From assembly GCA_002727195.1 (NCBI GenBank), contig PBWH01000002.1, positions 24,524 to 88,523 on the forward strand: 64,000 nucleotides of DNA. The letters run 5' to 3'. Of this stretch, positions 19,603-28,522 are shown in pieces. The notes beneath the pieces are model-generated. The model was not told the DNA's origin. It did not search any database and saw only the letters and a program-made list of their open reading frames with translations. Made by a program: the position numbers and the translations under genes. Numbering within the stretch: position 1 is the first letter of the stretch; the number at the start of each line of letters is the position of its first letter. Source of the stretch: Gemmatimonadota bacterium (GTDB taxonomy: Bacteria; Latescibacterota; UBA2968).

Positions 19603-21699
19603 ATGCGCGTCCCCGACGGGGAGTATCGCTCCTTCCGGCGACTCGTTCAGGAGCTCGAACGCGACGGCTCGATCGTCAAGCTTCGGAACAGTCGCTACGC
19701 GCCAGTCGCGGACAGGAACTTGATTACGGGACGGTTGTCGGTCACCTCCGCAGGATTCGGTTTCGTCGCCGCAGAAGGCTCGGAGGTCGAGGTCTTCATA
19801 CCCGCCACGAGCCTGGGGCCCGCATACCACACCGATCGGGTGATGGTCCGGGTCACGAACCGGGGCGGCACACGGGCTCAGCCAGAAGGTGAGATCACCA
19901 AGGTCCTCCAGCGAGGGCTCACGGAGTTGGTCGGCACCTTCCACCGCAAGGGCCGCTTCTGCTATGTCGAACCCGATGACGCCCGATTCGGCAGCGTCAT
20001 CAAAGTCCCCCCCGGTCTGACGGAAGACGCCGAGCACGGCGAGATCGTTGCCGTCAGGATCGACAACTGGGACACGCCGCACAGCCCCCCTGAAGGCCGC
20101 GTGTCCGAACGGCTGGGCGACCGGGACGATCCCCAGGTCGACGCCAAAGCGGTTATGCTCGCACATCAACTCCCTCGCGAGTTTCCCCCGCACGTCGCGA
20201 CTGCCGCCGAGCAGATCGCGACAGAAATCCCCCAGAAGGAAATCCAACATCGTCGGGACATCCGGCAGACCCTGACGTTCACGATCGACCCCGCCACGGC
20301 ACGGGATTTCGACGACGCGCTGTCACTGGAGACGATCGAAGGTGGGTTGTTCCGGGTCGGCATTCACATTGCCGATGTCGGCCACTACGTCCGGGAAGGC
20401 GATCCGATCGACCACGAAGCGCTGGCCCGGGGCACGAGCGTCTACCTCGTAGACAGCGTCGTCCCCATGCTGCCCGAGCGGCTGTCGAACGAGATCTGCT
20501 CCCTCAGGCCGAATGAGGACCGTCTGGCGTTCAGCGTCTTCGTCGACCTAGATGGTCAGGCCGAGGTGCGCCAGGTCGAGATGACGTCGACGGTCATCAA
20601 CAGCGATGGTCGGCTGAGCTACGAGCAGGCGCAAGAGGCGATCGAGGGCCTCGCAGACTTCGGCGATCTGGGACAGGCGATCCGGACCCTCGAGGATCTG
20701 CGCCAGAACCTGACCCGACGGCGGCTCGAGGATGGCGCGATCGACTTCGACCTCCCGGAGCCGGAGTTCGAACTGAACGAAACGGCCACGCCGGTTGCGA
20801 TCCGTGAGCGATCACGACTGAACAGCCATCGCCTGATCGAGGAGTACATGCTCCTGGCCAACCGTCTGGTGGCCGAGCATCTGACGACATCCGACACCCC
20901 GTCACTCTACCGCGTGCACGGGGGACCGGATCCTGAAAGCCTCGAGGCCTTCAGAGAGGTAGCCGCCGCATTTGGCGTCCGAATCCCTGCGAAAGGGTTC
21001 GGGACGGGTAAGTCGATCACCGATTTCCTCCGATCGGTGCAGGACAAGCGAATCGCGACGGTACTTAACGAGCGTCTCCTCCGCTCGATGAAGAAGGCCG
21101 AATACACGCCGCGTAACATCGGCCACTTCGGCCTGGCGTTCCGCGACTACACACATTTCACCTCCCCCATTCGCCGATACCCGGACCTGGTCACGCACCG
21201 GATCCTGCGAGAGCGGCTGACCGGTACGATGACTCCGGGGCGAGCCGATGTGCTCGCTGAGCGCCTTCCCCCGATCGGCCAGCAATCTTCCGAGCGCGAG
21301 CGCGTTGCTCAGCAGGCGGAATGGGACTCGATCAAGATCAAGCAGGCGCGCTACCTGGCGGAGCACCTGGGCGAGTCCTTTGCGGGCACGATCGTCGGCG
21401 TGCGGGCGATGGGTTTCTTCGTCCGGCTCGACGATATCCTGGCCGACGGCCTGATCCACGTGCGCACGCTGGGCGACGATTACTACGTGTATGATGAGCA
21501 TCAGGCGACGCTGACCGGAGAACGCACGGGCAGGTCCTTTCGGCTGGGTGACCGGGTGGATGTTGAGGTCGCTCGAGCGGACTGGAAGCAGAAGCAGATT
21601 GACTTATTGTTAGACGAGGAGCCTGCCCCCAGGGCGGGCGCGGGCAAGAGAAGACGCGGAAGCCAGCGTGGCCGGCGAGGACGCGGAAGACCTCGCTAG
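19603..21699 (+). CDS. rnr: Ribonuclease R
   Basis: A 698-residue (from ATG 19603) processive 3'-5' exoribonuclease of the RNB family, able to degrade structured RNA. It has cold-shock domains (about 40-165), an RNB catalytic core with the metal aspartates in TIDPATARDFDDALS (D229, D235, D237, D238), and an S1 domain (about 600-680). It ends in a strongly basic tail rich in Arg, Gly and Lys. Coding-like sequence continues in frame upstream, from about 19510 (TRERVLAYLKETASRPLKVRELAKQ), and matches the N-terminal helix-turn-helix of RNase R. No ATG, GTG or TTG opens that part before a stop at 19474, so the true start may be an unusual codon such as CTG 19510. purF follows 57 nt later. Confidence 0.94.
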   Translation: MRVPDGEYRSFRRLVQELERDGSIVKLRNSRYAPVADRNLITGRLSVTSAGFGFVAAEGSEVEVFIPATSLGPAYHTDRVMVRVTNRGGTRAQPEGEITKVLQRGLTELVGTFHRKGRFCYVEPDDARFGSVIKVPPGLTEDAEHGEIVAVRIDNWDTPHSPPEGRVSERLGDRDDPQVDAKAVMLAHQLPREFPPHVATAAEQIATEIPQKEIQHRRDIRQTLTFTIDPATARDFDDALSLETIEGGLFRVGIHIADVGHYVREGDPIDHEALARGTSVYLVDSVVPMLPERLSNEICSLRPNEDRLAFSVFVDLDGQAEVRQVEMTSTVINSDGRLSYEQAQEAIEGLADFGDLGQAIRTLEDLRQNLTRRRLEDGAIDFDLPEPEFELNETATPVAIRERSRLNSHRLIEEYMLLANRLVAEHLTTSDTPSLYRVHGGPDPESLEAFREVAAAFGVRIPAKGFGTGKSITDFLRSVQDKRIATVLNERLLRSMKKAEYTPRNIGHFGLAFRDYTHFTSPIRRYPDLVTHRILRERLTGTMTPGRADVLAERLPPIGQQSSERERVAQQAEWDSIKIKQARYLAEHLGESFAGTIVGVRAMGFFVRLDDILADGLIHVRTLGDDYYVYDEHQATLTGERTGRSFRLGDRVDVEVARADWKQKQIDLLLDEEPAPRAGAGKRRRGSQRGRRGRGRPR

Positions 21700-21756
21700 A
21701 GAAGTGGTGGGGATCGGGGACGAAGACGGTTCGAGTCACACAGTTACGGGGGCCAA

Positions 21757-23169
21757 ATGGATCAGGGGGTCAAGCACTACTGCGGTATCTTCGGTGTCTA
21801 CGGTCATGCCGACGCGGCACGGCTGACCGGGCTTGGGCTGAACGCCCTTCAGCACCGGGGAGAGGAAAGCTGTGGCATCGCCGTCGGCGACGGATCGACC
21901 ATCCGCGTACACAAAGGAATGGGGCAGGTCTCGGAGGTCTTCGATCGACCCGAGATCTTCGATCGGCTGGCAGGCCACCTGGCGATCGGACACAACCGGT
22001 ATTCCACGACCGGCTCTGACACGGCGGCCAACGCCCAACCTTACGTAGCCGAATGCCGGGGTCACATCGCCGTCGCCCACAACGGTAACCTCGTCAACAC
22101 CGCCGCCCTGCGGAGCGAAATGCAGGAGGATGGGGCCATCTTCCAGACCTCGTCCGACAGCGAGGTCATCCTCCATCTGATCGCCAAGTCTCGCCAGACG
22201 TCGATCGGCGATCGCGTCATGGACGCGATCAGCCGACTCAAAGGCGCATACTCCCTCGTCATGAGCACCGAGAAGCACCTGATCGCAGCCCGCGACCCCC
22301 ACGGGTTCCGTCCGCTCTGTCTCGGTCAGCTCGGCGACGCCTGGATCGTCGCGTCAGAATCCTGTGCCCTCGACATCATCTCCGCTCGATACATCCGCGA
22401 CATCGAACCGGGAGAGTTGGTCGTCATCGACCAGAACGGGCTTCGCACCTATTTCCAGGACGAGGAGGCCCCGAGGCGTGCGCACTGCATCTTCGAGTTC
22501 ATCTACTTCTCCCGCCCCGACAGCATGATCTTCGGCGACAACGTCGACAAGACGCGACGCAAGTTCGGCAAACAGCTCGCGATCGAGCAGCCGGCCGACG
22601 CCGACATCGTGATCTCCGTCCCGGATTCGAGTAACACAGCCGCCCTCGGGTATGCCGACCAATCGGGCCTCCGATTCGAGCTGGGACTGATCCGGAATCA
22701 CTACGTGGGCCGTACCTTCATCACACCCGGGCAGGACAGTCGAGCCGCGAGAGTCCGCGTCAAGTTCAACCCAGTTCGGGGCGTCCTCAAGGGCAAGCGA
22801 GTCGTCATCGTAGAAGATTCCATCGTCCGTGGGACGACGCTGCGCCACCTCGCCCGGATGATCCGTGAGGCAGGCGCCCGGCAGATCCACGTGCGCGTGA
22901 GTTGCCCCCCGATCGTCTCTCCGTGCTTCTATGGGATCGACTTCCAGACCGAGAAGGAACTGATTGCGAACGAGAAGACGATTGAGGAGATCCGTGAGCA
23001 TCTCGGCGTCGACAGCCTCGGCTATCTCTCGCTGGACGGGATGATCAAGTGCGCGCCCAACGGAGACAATCACTACTGCACAGCCTGTTTCGACAGGCAG
23101 TACCCCATCCCCGTGGAGGCAGCGATGGGCAAACTGATGCTGGAGAACGGCCACCACGCTGCCGTCTGA
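21757..23169 (+). CDS. purF: Amidophosphoribosyltransferase
   Basis: A 470-residue enzyme converting PRPP and glutamine to phosphoribosylamine, the first step of purine synthesis. The N-terminal Ntn cysteine nucleophile is Cys9 (HYCGIFGVYGH), so an 8-residue propeptide must be removed. The PRPP loop reads VVIVEDSIVRGTTLRHL. Cysteines in RRAHCIFEF, SPCFYGID and HYCTACFDRQ match the [4Fe-4S] ligands of the Bacillus type, so an oxygen-sensitive cluster is expected. The length fits. No other pur genes flank it. Confidence 0.97.
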   Translation: MDQGVKHYCGIFGVYGHADAARLTGLGLNALQHRGEESCGIAVGDGSTIRVHKGMGQVSEVFDRPEIFDRLAGHLAIGHNRYSTTGSDTAANAQPYVAECRGHIAVAHNGNLVNTAALRSEMQEDGAIFQTSSDSEVILHLIAKSRQTSIGDRVMDAISRLKGAYSLVMSTEKHLIAARDPHGFRPLCLGQLGDAWIVASESCALDIISARYIRDIEPGELVVIDQNGLRTYFQDEEAPRRAHCIFEFIYFSRPDSMIFGDNVDKTRRKFGKQLAIEQPADADIVISVPDSSNTAALGYADQSGLRFELGLIRNHYVGRTFITPGQDSRAARVRVKFNPVRGVLKGKRVVIVEDSIVRGTTLRHLARMIREAGARQIHVRVSCPPIVSPCFYGIDFQTEKELIANEKTIEEIREHLGVDSLGYLSLDGMIKCAPNGDNHYCTACFDRQYPIPVEAAMGKLMLENGHHAAV

Positions 23170-23245
23170 CGGCAACCAAAGCCGGGCTCGTGCGTCTATA
23201 CGGTTCAGACCCTGACGTCCGTATCACCGGTGACAATCAGACCCC

Positions 23246-24463
23246 ATGATCCGCCTACTCACAGCGCTCGTAATCACCGCCTGCTCTCCGCTCGCCGTAT
23301 CCGCGGACGCCGGTGACCTCCTCGATACGGGGAAGTTCGCCAAGCGGGTCAAGGCGTCGGGCGATCAGGCCCCGGTCGTGAACGCCTGGGTGGACAGTCT
23401 CAGGTCGGCGGTAGGCGCCCATCAGTTCGAGTATGGCAGGCTGATGAACGAAGCGCGGTTCTGGCAGGGTTTCGCCCCTAAGCTGAAGACCCTCCGCGAG
23501 CTGGAAAAGAAGACCCGGACCAGAACCGATGCCTTTCTCGATTCGATCCGGGCGGCGCTGACTCCGAAACAGACGGAGCGTCTGGACCGGATCCTCAAGA
23601 AGCACGACCTGCTCGACTATCCTGTTACAGACGTCCCGTTCCACCGGATCAGTACCTCGCCGCTGAGCCCCAAATTCAAGAAGCGGGCCAAGGCCTACCG
23701 TGTATCCATACCGGGAGAGCCGACGGAGGCGGCCGGGTGGTCGTATCGCGAACTGCTCGAAACCTGGACCGCGACGACCTACGTCCCGATACCGGAGGGG
23801 ACCGTCAACCAGACGCTCGTTCAGTCGGCGGACGTCCAGGTCTCGGCCAGCAGCCCGATGCTGCGAACCCTGATCGCGCGATCTCCGATCCTGCTCTCGG
23901 CCACCCTGATGCCGCCGGACCTGAGTCGTCGCGAGTTCGACATCCTGTATGAGCACTACCCACACACGTTCGAGAGCAAGGCATCGGCGGCAGCAGCCTA
24001 CACTGCTTCTCAAAAGAGCGACGAGAACATCCTTGTTCGACTCAGGATGAGCACGCCCTACAACGAGTACTACCTCAACACCGACCGATACATCATCTTT
24101 CTCGAGGATGAGGAAGGCACGGGCTACGAACCGTCCCTCATCGACGCCGCCCCGGTCCGAGGCGTTGAGACACTCGAGATCAGGCTGCCTGGCCAGACCG
24201 TCACTTACACGGACATATTCGGGCGGTATACCGGTCAGCCCGGGTACAAGACGACGCGGACTCTCCGCAATCCTTCGAAGATGCAGTATTCCGGTAGGGA
24301 GCGGCTCCTGAAGCTGTTCTTTCCGGCGCGGACATTCGACGGAAGGCCGATCGTCACACCCAAGACGAGATCCCTCAAGCTCGTGGTCCAGCCGGAGCTG
24401 GAGAACCTTCCACGGCTGGAACTCACCTGGGACACGAGCAAGAAGCCCAAGAAACGAAAATGA
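23246..24463 (+). CDS. Secreted protein of unknown function
   Basis: A 405-residue protein that I do not recognise. Residues 1-20 form a Sec signal peptide (MIRLLTALVITACSPLAVSA, cut likely before DAG). A helical, charged section follows (about 50-115, including ELEKKTRTRTDAFLDSIRAAL). A beta-rich second half (about 200-395) has many Tyr and Thr, and a lysine-rich tail ends KKPKKRK. No catalytic motif is visible. Its stop overlaps the start of the TPR lipoprotein by 4 nt (ATGA), so the two are translationally coupled and probably act together in the envelope. Confidence 0.75.
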   Translation: MIRLLTALVITACSPLAVSADAGDLLDTGKFAKRVKASGDQAPVVNAWVDSLRSAVGAHQFEYGRLMNEARFWQGFAPKLKTLRELEKKTRTRTDAFLDSIRAALTPKQTERLDRILKKHDLLDYPVTDVPFHRISTSPLSPKFKKRAKAYRVSIPGEPTEAAGWSYRELLETWTATTYVPIPEGTVNQTLVQSADVQVSASSPMLRTLIARSPILLSATLMPPDLSRREFDILYEHYPHTFESKASAAAAYTASQKSDENILVRLRMSTPYNEYYLNTDRYIIFLEDEEGTGYEPSLIDAAPVRGVETLEIRLPGQTVTYTDIFGRYTGQPGYKTTRTLRNPSKMQYSGRERLLKLFFPARTFDGRPIVTPKTRSLKLVVQPELENLPRLELTWDTSKKPKKRK

Positions 24464-26412
24464 CGCATACGACACGCCCAGCACTCCACCGCCCGGTCAG
24501 GCTTGCGCTGATCGGGCTTCTGTTCGCCGCTTGTGCCTCGGCCCCTCCCGACGGTGGGATCACGGTTCGACCGGTGCCGAAGCCGACTCCGCCCGATCCA
24601 GCCGCACTCTCTCATTTTGTGGACGCCCGGTTGTTCGAAATGCGTGGCCAGCATGAACGGGCGATCGCATCGCTTCGCGCCGCCATCTCCATCGACTCCA
24701 CATCCGCCACGCTGTATGGCGCCCTGGCACGCAACCTGGCCGCCAAAGGACGTCACAGCGATGCCGCGGCACCGGCGGCAGCCGCCCTGGCACGAGAAGG
24801 CTCCAACCTCGACATCCGCTGGATCTACCACGAATCACTCATCAGTGGACTGAAGGACACCACAGCTGCGCTCGACCAGTTGGAGGAGATCGTCCGACGG
24901 GATCCGAACCCGATCAAGGGCTACGATCGGATGCTGAAGATCCACGATGCACGCGGCGACAACGCCGCTGTGATCCAGACCTTGGACAGGATCTCAGCCC
25001 TTCCCGGGCTCAACGAGCACGCTAAAATGATCGCTGCCCAGAACTACACCCAGCGGGGGGTCAGCAGCAAGGCACTCGCCCTGTATACGGACATTCTTGG
25101 GGGGAACCCCGGACGGAGTGACGCGTGGGTCCGGCTGGCAAGCCTGCAGACAGAGGCGGGAGACACGCTCGGGGCCGCGAGGAGCCTCCGACGAGCCGTC
25201 CCGAACCAGAACGGCCGCGTCAACCCGCGGCGTATCTGGCGCCAGCTCGCGAACATCTATGGGAAGAAGACGAGGATGGACTCGTTGCTGTCCGAGTCCC
25301 CCCCTGACCTTGAGTTTCAAGAGGCACTTGCCGGCGTCTACCGGTCGATCGCAGGGAGAGATCCGTCGCAGAGGGGTGTCCATTTGCTGGAACGCTCGGC
25401 GCTCCTCTTCAACCACCTGTCGCGACTTAAACCGGACCGGGCAGACCTGTTCGCCAAGCAGGGCGAACTGCTTCTGGGCCTGAACCGCCCCGCGGATGCA
25501 AGGAGAGCGTTTATCCACGCGGGTGAGGTGGACAATCGTCCCGAGTATCACCTGGGGACGGCTCACACGCTGCTCTACGAGCGAGAGTATGAGGCCGCGC
25601 TCCAGATCCTGGAAGAAATCACGCCTCGGGTCACACCGAAATCCGAGTTTTACGGGAAGACCATCCTGTCGCTCGGGAACGCGTACTCTGCCCTTGGCCG
25701 CCACGGGGAAGCCAGAGCCGTATACGAGGCATCTATGGCTCTGGCTCCAGAAAACACTGCGTTCCCGTACGAACTCGGCGAAACCTACGTTCGCGACGGA
25801 GACTGGGAAGCAGCCACCAACGTTTTCAGGAACCTCTTGCCACGCGTCGAGGAAAATCCCGTTGCGCTCGGACAGACGCTATATGGGCTCGCACGCGCAC
25901 TCGAGCGTTCGGATGCCTTCGCGGAGTCTGCTAGAACATTCGAGCGCCTGCTGTCGCTCCACCCCAACCACGCGGACGCACTGAACTATCTCGGGTATAT
26001 GTTCGCCGAACGCGGCGTTCGACTCGGCGAAGCCGAGAACTTCATAAAACGCGCGCTCGGGAGCGATCCCGAGAACGGTGCGTATCTGGACAGCCTTGGT
26101 TGGGTCTACTTCAAGATGGGTGACTACCGTCGGGCACAGGAGTATCTGAAGCGAGCGATCGACAACGAAGAAGCGGAGATGAAGAAGCTGGGACCTCAAG
26201 ACACGGCTCGTCGCAGAGGCATGCTCGAAAACCTGGCGGTTATCTACGACCACGCTGGGGACTGTGCGTTGGCACTCAACCAATTTTTCGAGGCACGGGC
26301 CTGGTGGAAGCTGGCGCTCGAAAGCGACCCGGACATCGAACACACAGCAGAGAAACTGGAAAAACTGACCAGTGAACACGGCGACCCAGAGGCCGAGGAT
26401 GCCGACCGCTGA
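24460..26412 (+). CDS. TPR-repeat lipoprotein
   Basis: A 650-residue lipoprotein. The signal sequence ends in a lipobox (LLFAACAS, Cys about residue 25), so it should be lipidated and sorted to a membrane facing the periplasm. The body is tetratricopeptide repeats from about residue 45 to 620; the clearest are AHTLLYEREYEAALQILEEI, the repeat around HGEARAVYEASMALAPEN and that around GDYRRAQEYLKRAIDN. Such proteins act as scaffolds for envelope complexes. It is coupled by overlaps to the secreted unknown protein before it and the DUF4292-like lipoprotein after it. Confidence 0.88.
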   Translation: MTHTTRPALHRPVRLALIGLLFAACASAPPDGGITVRPVPKPTPPDPAALSHFVDARLFEMRGQHERAIASLRAAISIDSTSATLYGALARNLAAKGRHSDAAAPAAAALAREGSNLDIRWIYHESLISGLKDTTAALDQLEEIVRRDPNPIKGYDRMLKIHDARGDNAAVIQTLDRISALPGLNEHAKMIAAQNYTQRGVSSKALALYTDILGGNPGRSDAWVRLASLQTEAGDTLGAARSLRRAVPNQNGRVNPRRIWRQLANIYGKKTRMDSLLSESPPDLEFQEALAGVYRSIAGRDPSQRGVHLLERSALLFNHLSRLKPDRADLFAKQGELLLGLNRPADARRAFIHAGEVDNRPEYHLGTAHTLLYEREYEAALQILEEITPRVTPKSEFYGKTILSLGNAYSALGRHGEARAVYEASMALAPENTAFPYELGETYVRDGDWEAATNVFRNLLPRVEENPVALGQTLYGLARALERSDAFAESARTFERLLSLHPNHADALNYLGYMFAERGVRLGEAENFIKRALGSDPENGAYLDSLGWVYFKMGDYRRAQEYLKRAIDNEEAEMKKLGPQDTARRRGMLENLAVIYDHAGDCALALNQFFEARAWWKLALESDPDIEHTAEKLEKLTSEHGDPEAEDADR

Positions 26413-27184
26413 TCGCGGAATAGCCGGCGTCTTACTTTTCCTCGTGCTGTTGGGTGTCGGGTGCGCAACCAACCCGCCCCTCCTACCGCCACCGATCACC
26501 GATCCCGCCGACCTGATCGACAGAGTCACCTCCCAGACCGATTCGCTCCAGGACATACGCATGCGGTCCCGTATCTCCTTCGAAATAGACGGCGTGCGGC
26601 AAAAAGCCACGAGCATCGTCTTCGCCGAAATGCCGAGCCGCCTGAAGATGGAGGTCAGCGGCACTCTTGGGATCAGCATCCTGTCCGCCAGATTCTGGGG
26701 CGACTCCCTTCGCGTCTATCTTCCGGAAGACAACGGATATCTCGAAGGGCCCGCGGCGACCGTCCTCTACCAGATCACGGGGATGAACCTCGACTTCTAC
26801 GATATCCAACCGATCATCCTCGGCATTCCAACTCTGGCCAATGAAGACCGATCCTACCTCACCTCGTTCGAGACCACCCCGACCTCATATGTCCTGAGCT
26901 TCTCATTCGGCGTGTATCGGAAGCGGATCTGGATCGACCGCCGCCGCCTGACCGTCGCCCGAGAAGATATCATCGGTCACGACGATGAACTGCGGTCGCG
27001 CCTGCTCCTGTCCGACTACGCAATGACAGATGGGTGCCACCTCCCGGGCGAGGTCCGAATCGAACAGGGCGAGAACAAAATCTCGTGGTCTGTCGAGGAG
27101 CTGAACATCAACGACGGCAGCAACCCTGATATCTTCACCCTGAAGATGCCACCGGGCGTCTCTCGTCTGGGTCAGGACCACTAG
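26399..27184 (+). CDS. LolB/DUF4292-like outer-membrane lipoprotein
   Basis: A 261-residue lipoprotein with lipobox LLGVGCAT (Cys about residue 21) after a hydrophobic signal. The body resembles DUF4292/LolB-type beta-barrel-sandwich folds: RMRSRISFEIDGVRQKATS, RLKMEVSGTLGISILSARFWGD, and a late IWIDRRRLTVARED strand. LolB-like proteins insert lipoproteins into the outer membrane; whether this one does is inferred. ATG 26399 was chosen over GTG 26372 because it starts right at the signal peptide; it overlaps the previous gene by 14 nt. It is the third gene of an envelope trio. Confidence 0.8.
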   Translation: MPTADRGIAGVLLFLVLLGVGCATNPPLLPPPITDPADLIDRVTSQTDSLQDIRMRSRISFEIDGVRQKATSIVFAEMPSRLKMEVSGTLGISILSARFWGDSLRVYLPEDNGYLEGPAATVLYQITGMNLDFYDIQPIILGIPTLANEDRSYLTSFETTPTSYVLSFSFGVYRKRIWIDRRRLTVAREDIIGHDDELRSRLLLSDYAMTDGCHLPGEVRIEQGENKISWSVEELNINDGSNPDIFTLKMPPGVSRLGQDH

Positions 27185-27241
27185 AAAACGCACGGTTATG
27201 ATCACCGGGCGTCGAGTTCGCGGTCACGCTCGGAACGCGGG

Positions 27242-27610
27242 CTATTTCTTCCCGAACCCCTCCAGCTCATCCTTCAGCTTCTCGAGATCCACATCCTCGT
27301 CCTCGACTAGGTAGGCCAGCAGCATATCAGGCGATCCGCTTAACAGCCGGTCCACCACCTGTCGGACGGCCGACTTCCTGACCTCGGATTGCTCGACCAG
27401 GGGCCGATAAACCTTGGCCCGTCCGCCCTTCCGGAAGGTCACGTATCCCTTCTGCTCCATGATCTGGGGTAGGGTCCTGATGGTCGAATCGACCATCCGA
27501 TCGGGAAGGTGCTCCTGGATCTGGTCCACCGTCGCTTCCTTGAACCGCCAGATCACCTAAATGGTCTGGGTTTCGCGGGTGGTCAGCCCCTCTTCTCGTT
27601 TACGCGCCAT
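27242..27610 (-). pseudogene. BlaI/MecI-family repressor with an in-frame stop
   Basis: ATG 27610 gives MARKREEGLTTRETQTI, then TAG at codon 18, then VIWRFKEATVDQIQEHLPDR and a normal winged helix (IRTLPQIMEQKGYVTFRKGGRAKVYRPL) and dimerisation tail. The stop falls in the first helix of the DNA-binding domain. The part downstream opens at GTG 27556 (104 residues) but would lack helix 1. Family members repress beta-lactamase or membrane-protease genes; no blaR/M56 partner is nearby. Either a recent nonsense mutation or reinitiation at the GTG is possible. Confidence 0.72.
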
Positions 27611-27619
27611 AACGCTAAT

Positions 27620-27648
27620 ATTACAGCGAATGCTGGCGCTTGCGTCAA
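27620..27648 (-). promoter_or_regulatory. Promoter of the BlaI-like gene, apparently leaderless
   Basis: TTGACG (27643-27648), 17 bp, TGTAAT (27620-27625) on the minus strand. The predicted start lies only a few bases before the ATG at 27610, so the mRNA would have almost no leader. BlaI proteins often bind their own promoter, but no clear TACA/TGTA dyad is visible. Confidence 0.5.
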
Positions 27649-28472
27649 CTTCGCCGGAAAAGACGGGCGATTCTGGATCCCGTTCGCTTGACGGCGTGCT
27701 CGCCGACAGCCATCACAGGGCTCGATTCTGCCTCGTGCTCCCGCCACCGGTTTCTCAGATCGATCATTGTCTTGGCTGTCAGCGTACCGGTCACCTCGAG
27801 ACCGGTCGACTTCTGGAACTCGCGAATCGCTTCGCTCGTGGACAGGTTGAGTTCACCCGAAATCGGCGTGACGTCGTATCCCAGGTTGTTCAACAGCACC
27901 TGTGCTTCATAGATATGCTCCGTACCGAGCTCGATGTCCTCTGGCTCATCCGGTTTGAAAACGGGAGCTTCCGGCGGCGACGTGATCTCCGAGATGAGCA
28001 CCCAGCGGGACAAGCGAATCTCGAATACGGCCAGCAACAGAGAGACGAGCGCGAGTAGTACCACACCCCCACCTGGCAACCATCCCACCTCGTAATGACC
28101 GATCCCGTCGTCGATCCACCGGAGTTCGTAGAGCCTGTCGAATACGATCAGATGCAGCCCGCTGGTCCCTGCGAGCAGGTGAAGGACGGCCAGGATCAGC
28201 GGTGTCTTGATCGGGATCCGGAGCGGCGTGGGTGCCTGGCGTCGCAGGTAGGCCAGCATTAGCGTCCAGGCATCAACGCTCAGCATGGCGAATGGGAGCC
28301 GTGCGAGGATCGCGAAGGTCTGATCCACCGGATTATAGGCAGAGGTGGCGCCGACAGCTACGATTCCCCCCACACCCAGCGCTGAAACGACATAGGTGAG
28401 CGAGGTCAGGGTGGAGACTGTCCGGGCGGACGTCTTAGGGAACTCTATCTGTGTGGTATCGAGTCGATTCAT
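27645..28472 (-). CDS. Membrane protein with C-terminal peptidoglycan-binding-like domain
   Basis: A 275-residue protein from ATG 28472. About four to five hydrophobic helices lie in the first 170 residues (for example TSLTYVVSALGVGGIVAVGA and LILAVLHLLAGTSGLHLIVF). A soluble domain then follows, about residues 195-245, resembling PG_binding_1 (AQVLLNNLGYDV, TSEAIREFQKSTGLEVTGTL). That fold usually contacts the cell wall, but membership of the hydrophobic part is not recognised. Its 3' end overlaps the promoter of the BlaI-like gene, with which it is co-oriented. Confidence 0.65.
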   Translation of the reverse strand: MNRLDTTQIEFPKTSARTVSTLTSLTYVVSALGVGGIVAVGATSAYNPVDQTFAILARLPFAMLSVDAWTLMLAYLRRQAPTPLRIPIKTPLILAVLHLLAGTSGLHLIVFDRLYELRWIDDGIGHYEVGWLPGGGVVLLALVSLLLAVFEIRLSRWVLISEITSPPEAPVFKPDEPEDIELGTEHIYEAQVLLNNLGYDVTPISGELNLSTSEAIREFQKSTGLEVTGTLTAKTMIDLRNRWREHEAESSPVMAVGEHAVKRTGSRIARLFRRS

Positions 28473-28494
28473 GCGCGTCGTCCAATACGAGCGC

Positions 28495-28522
28495 AATATA
28501 CGGGGAGAACGCCGTTCATCAA
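28495..28522 (-). promoter_or_regulatory. Possible promoter of the PG-binding-like membrane protein
   Basis: TTGATG (28517-28522), 16 bp, TATATT (28495-28500) on the minus strand, about 20 bp before the ATG at 28472. Confidence 0.4.
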
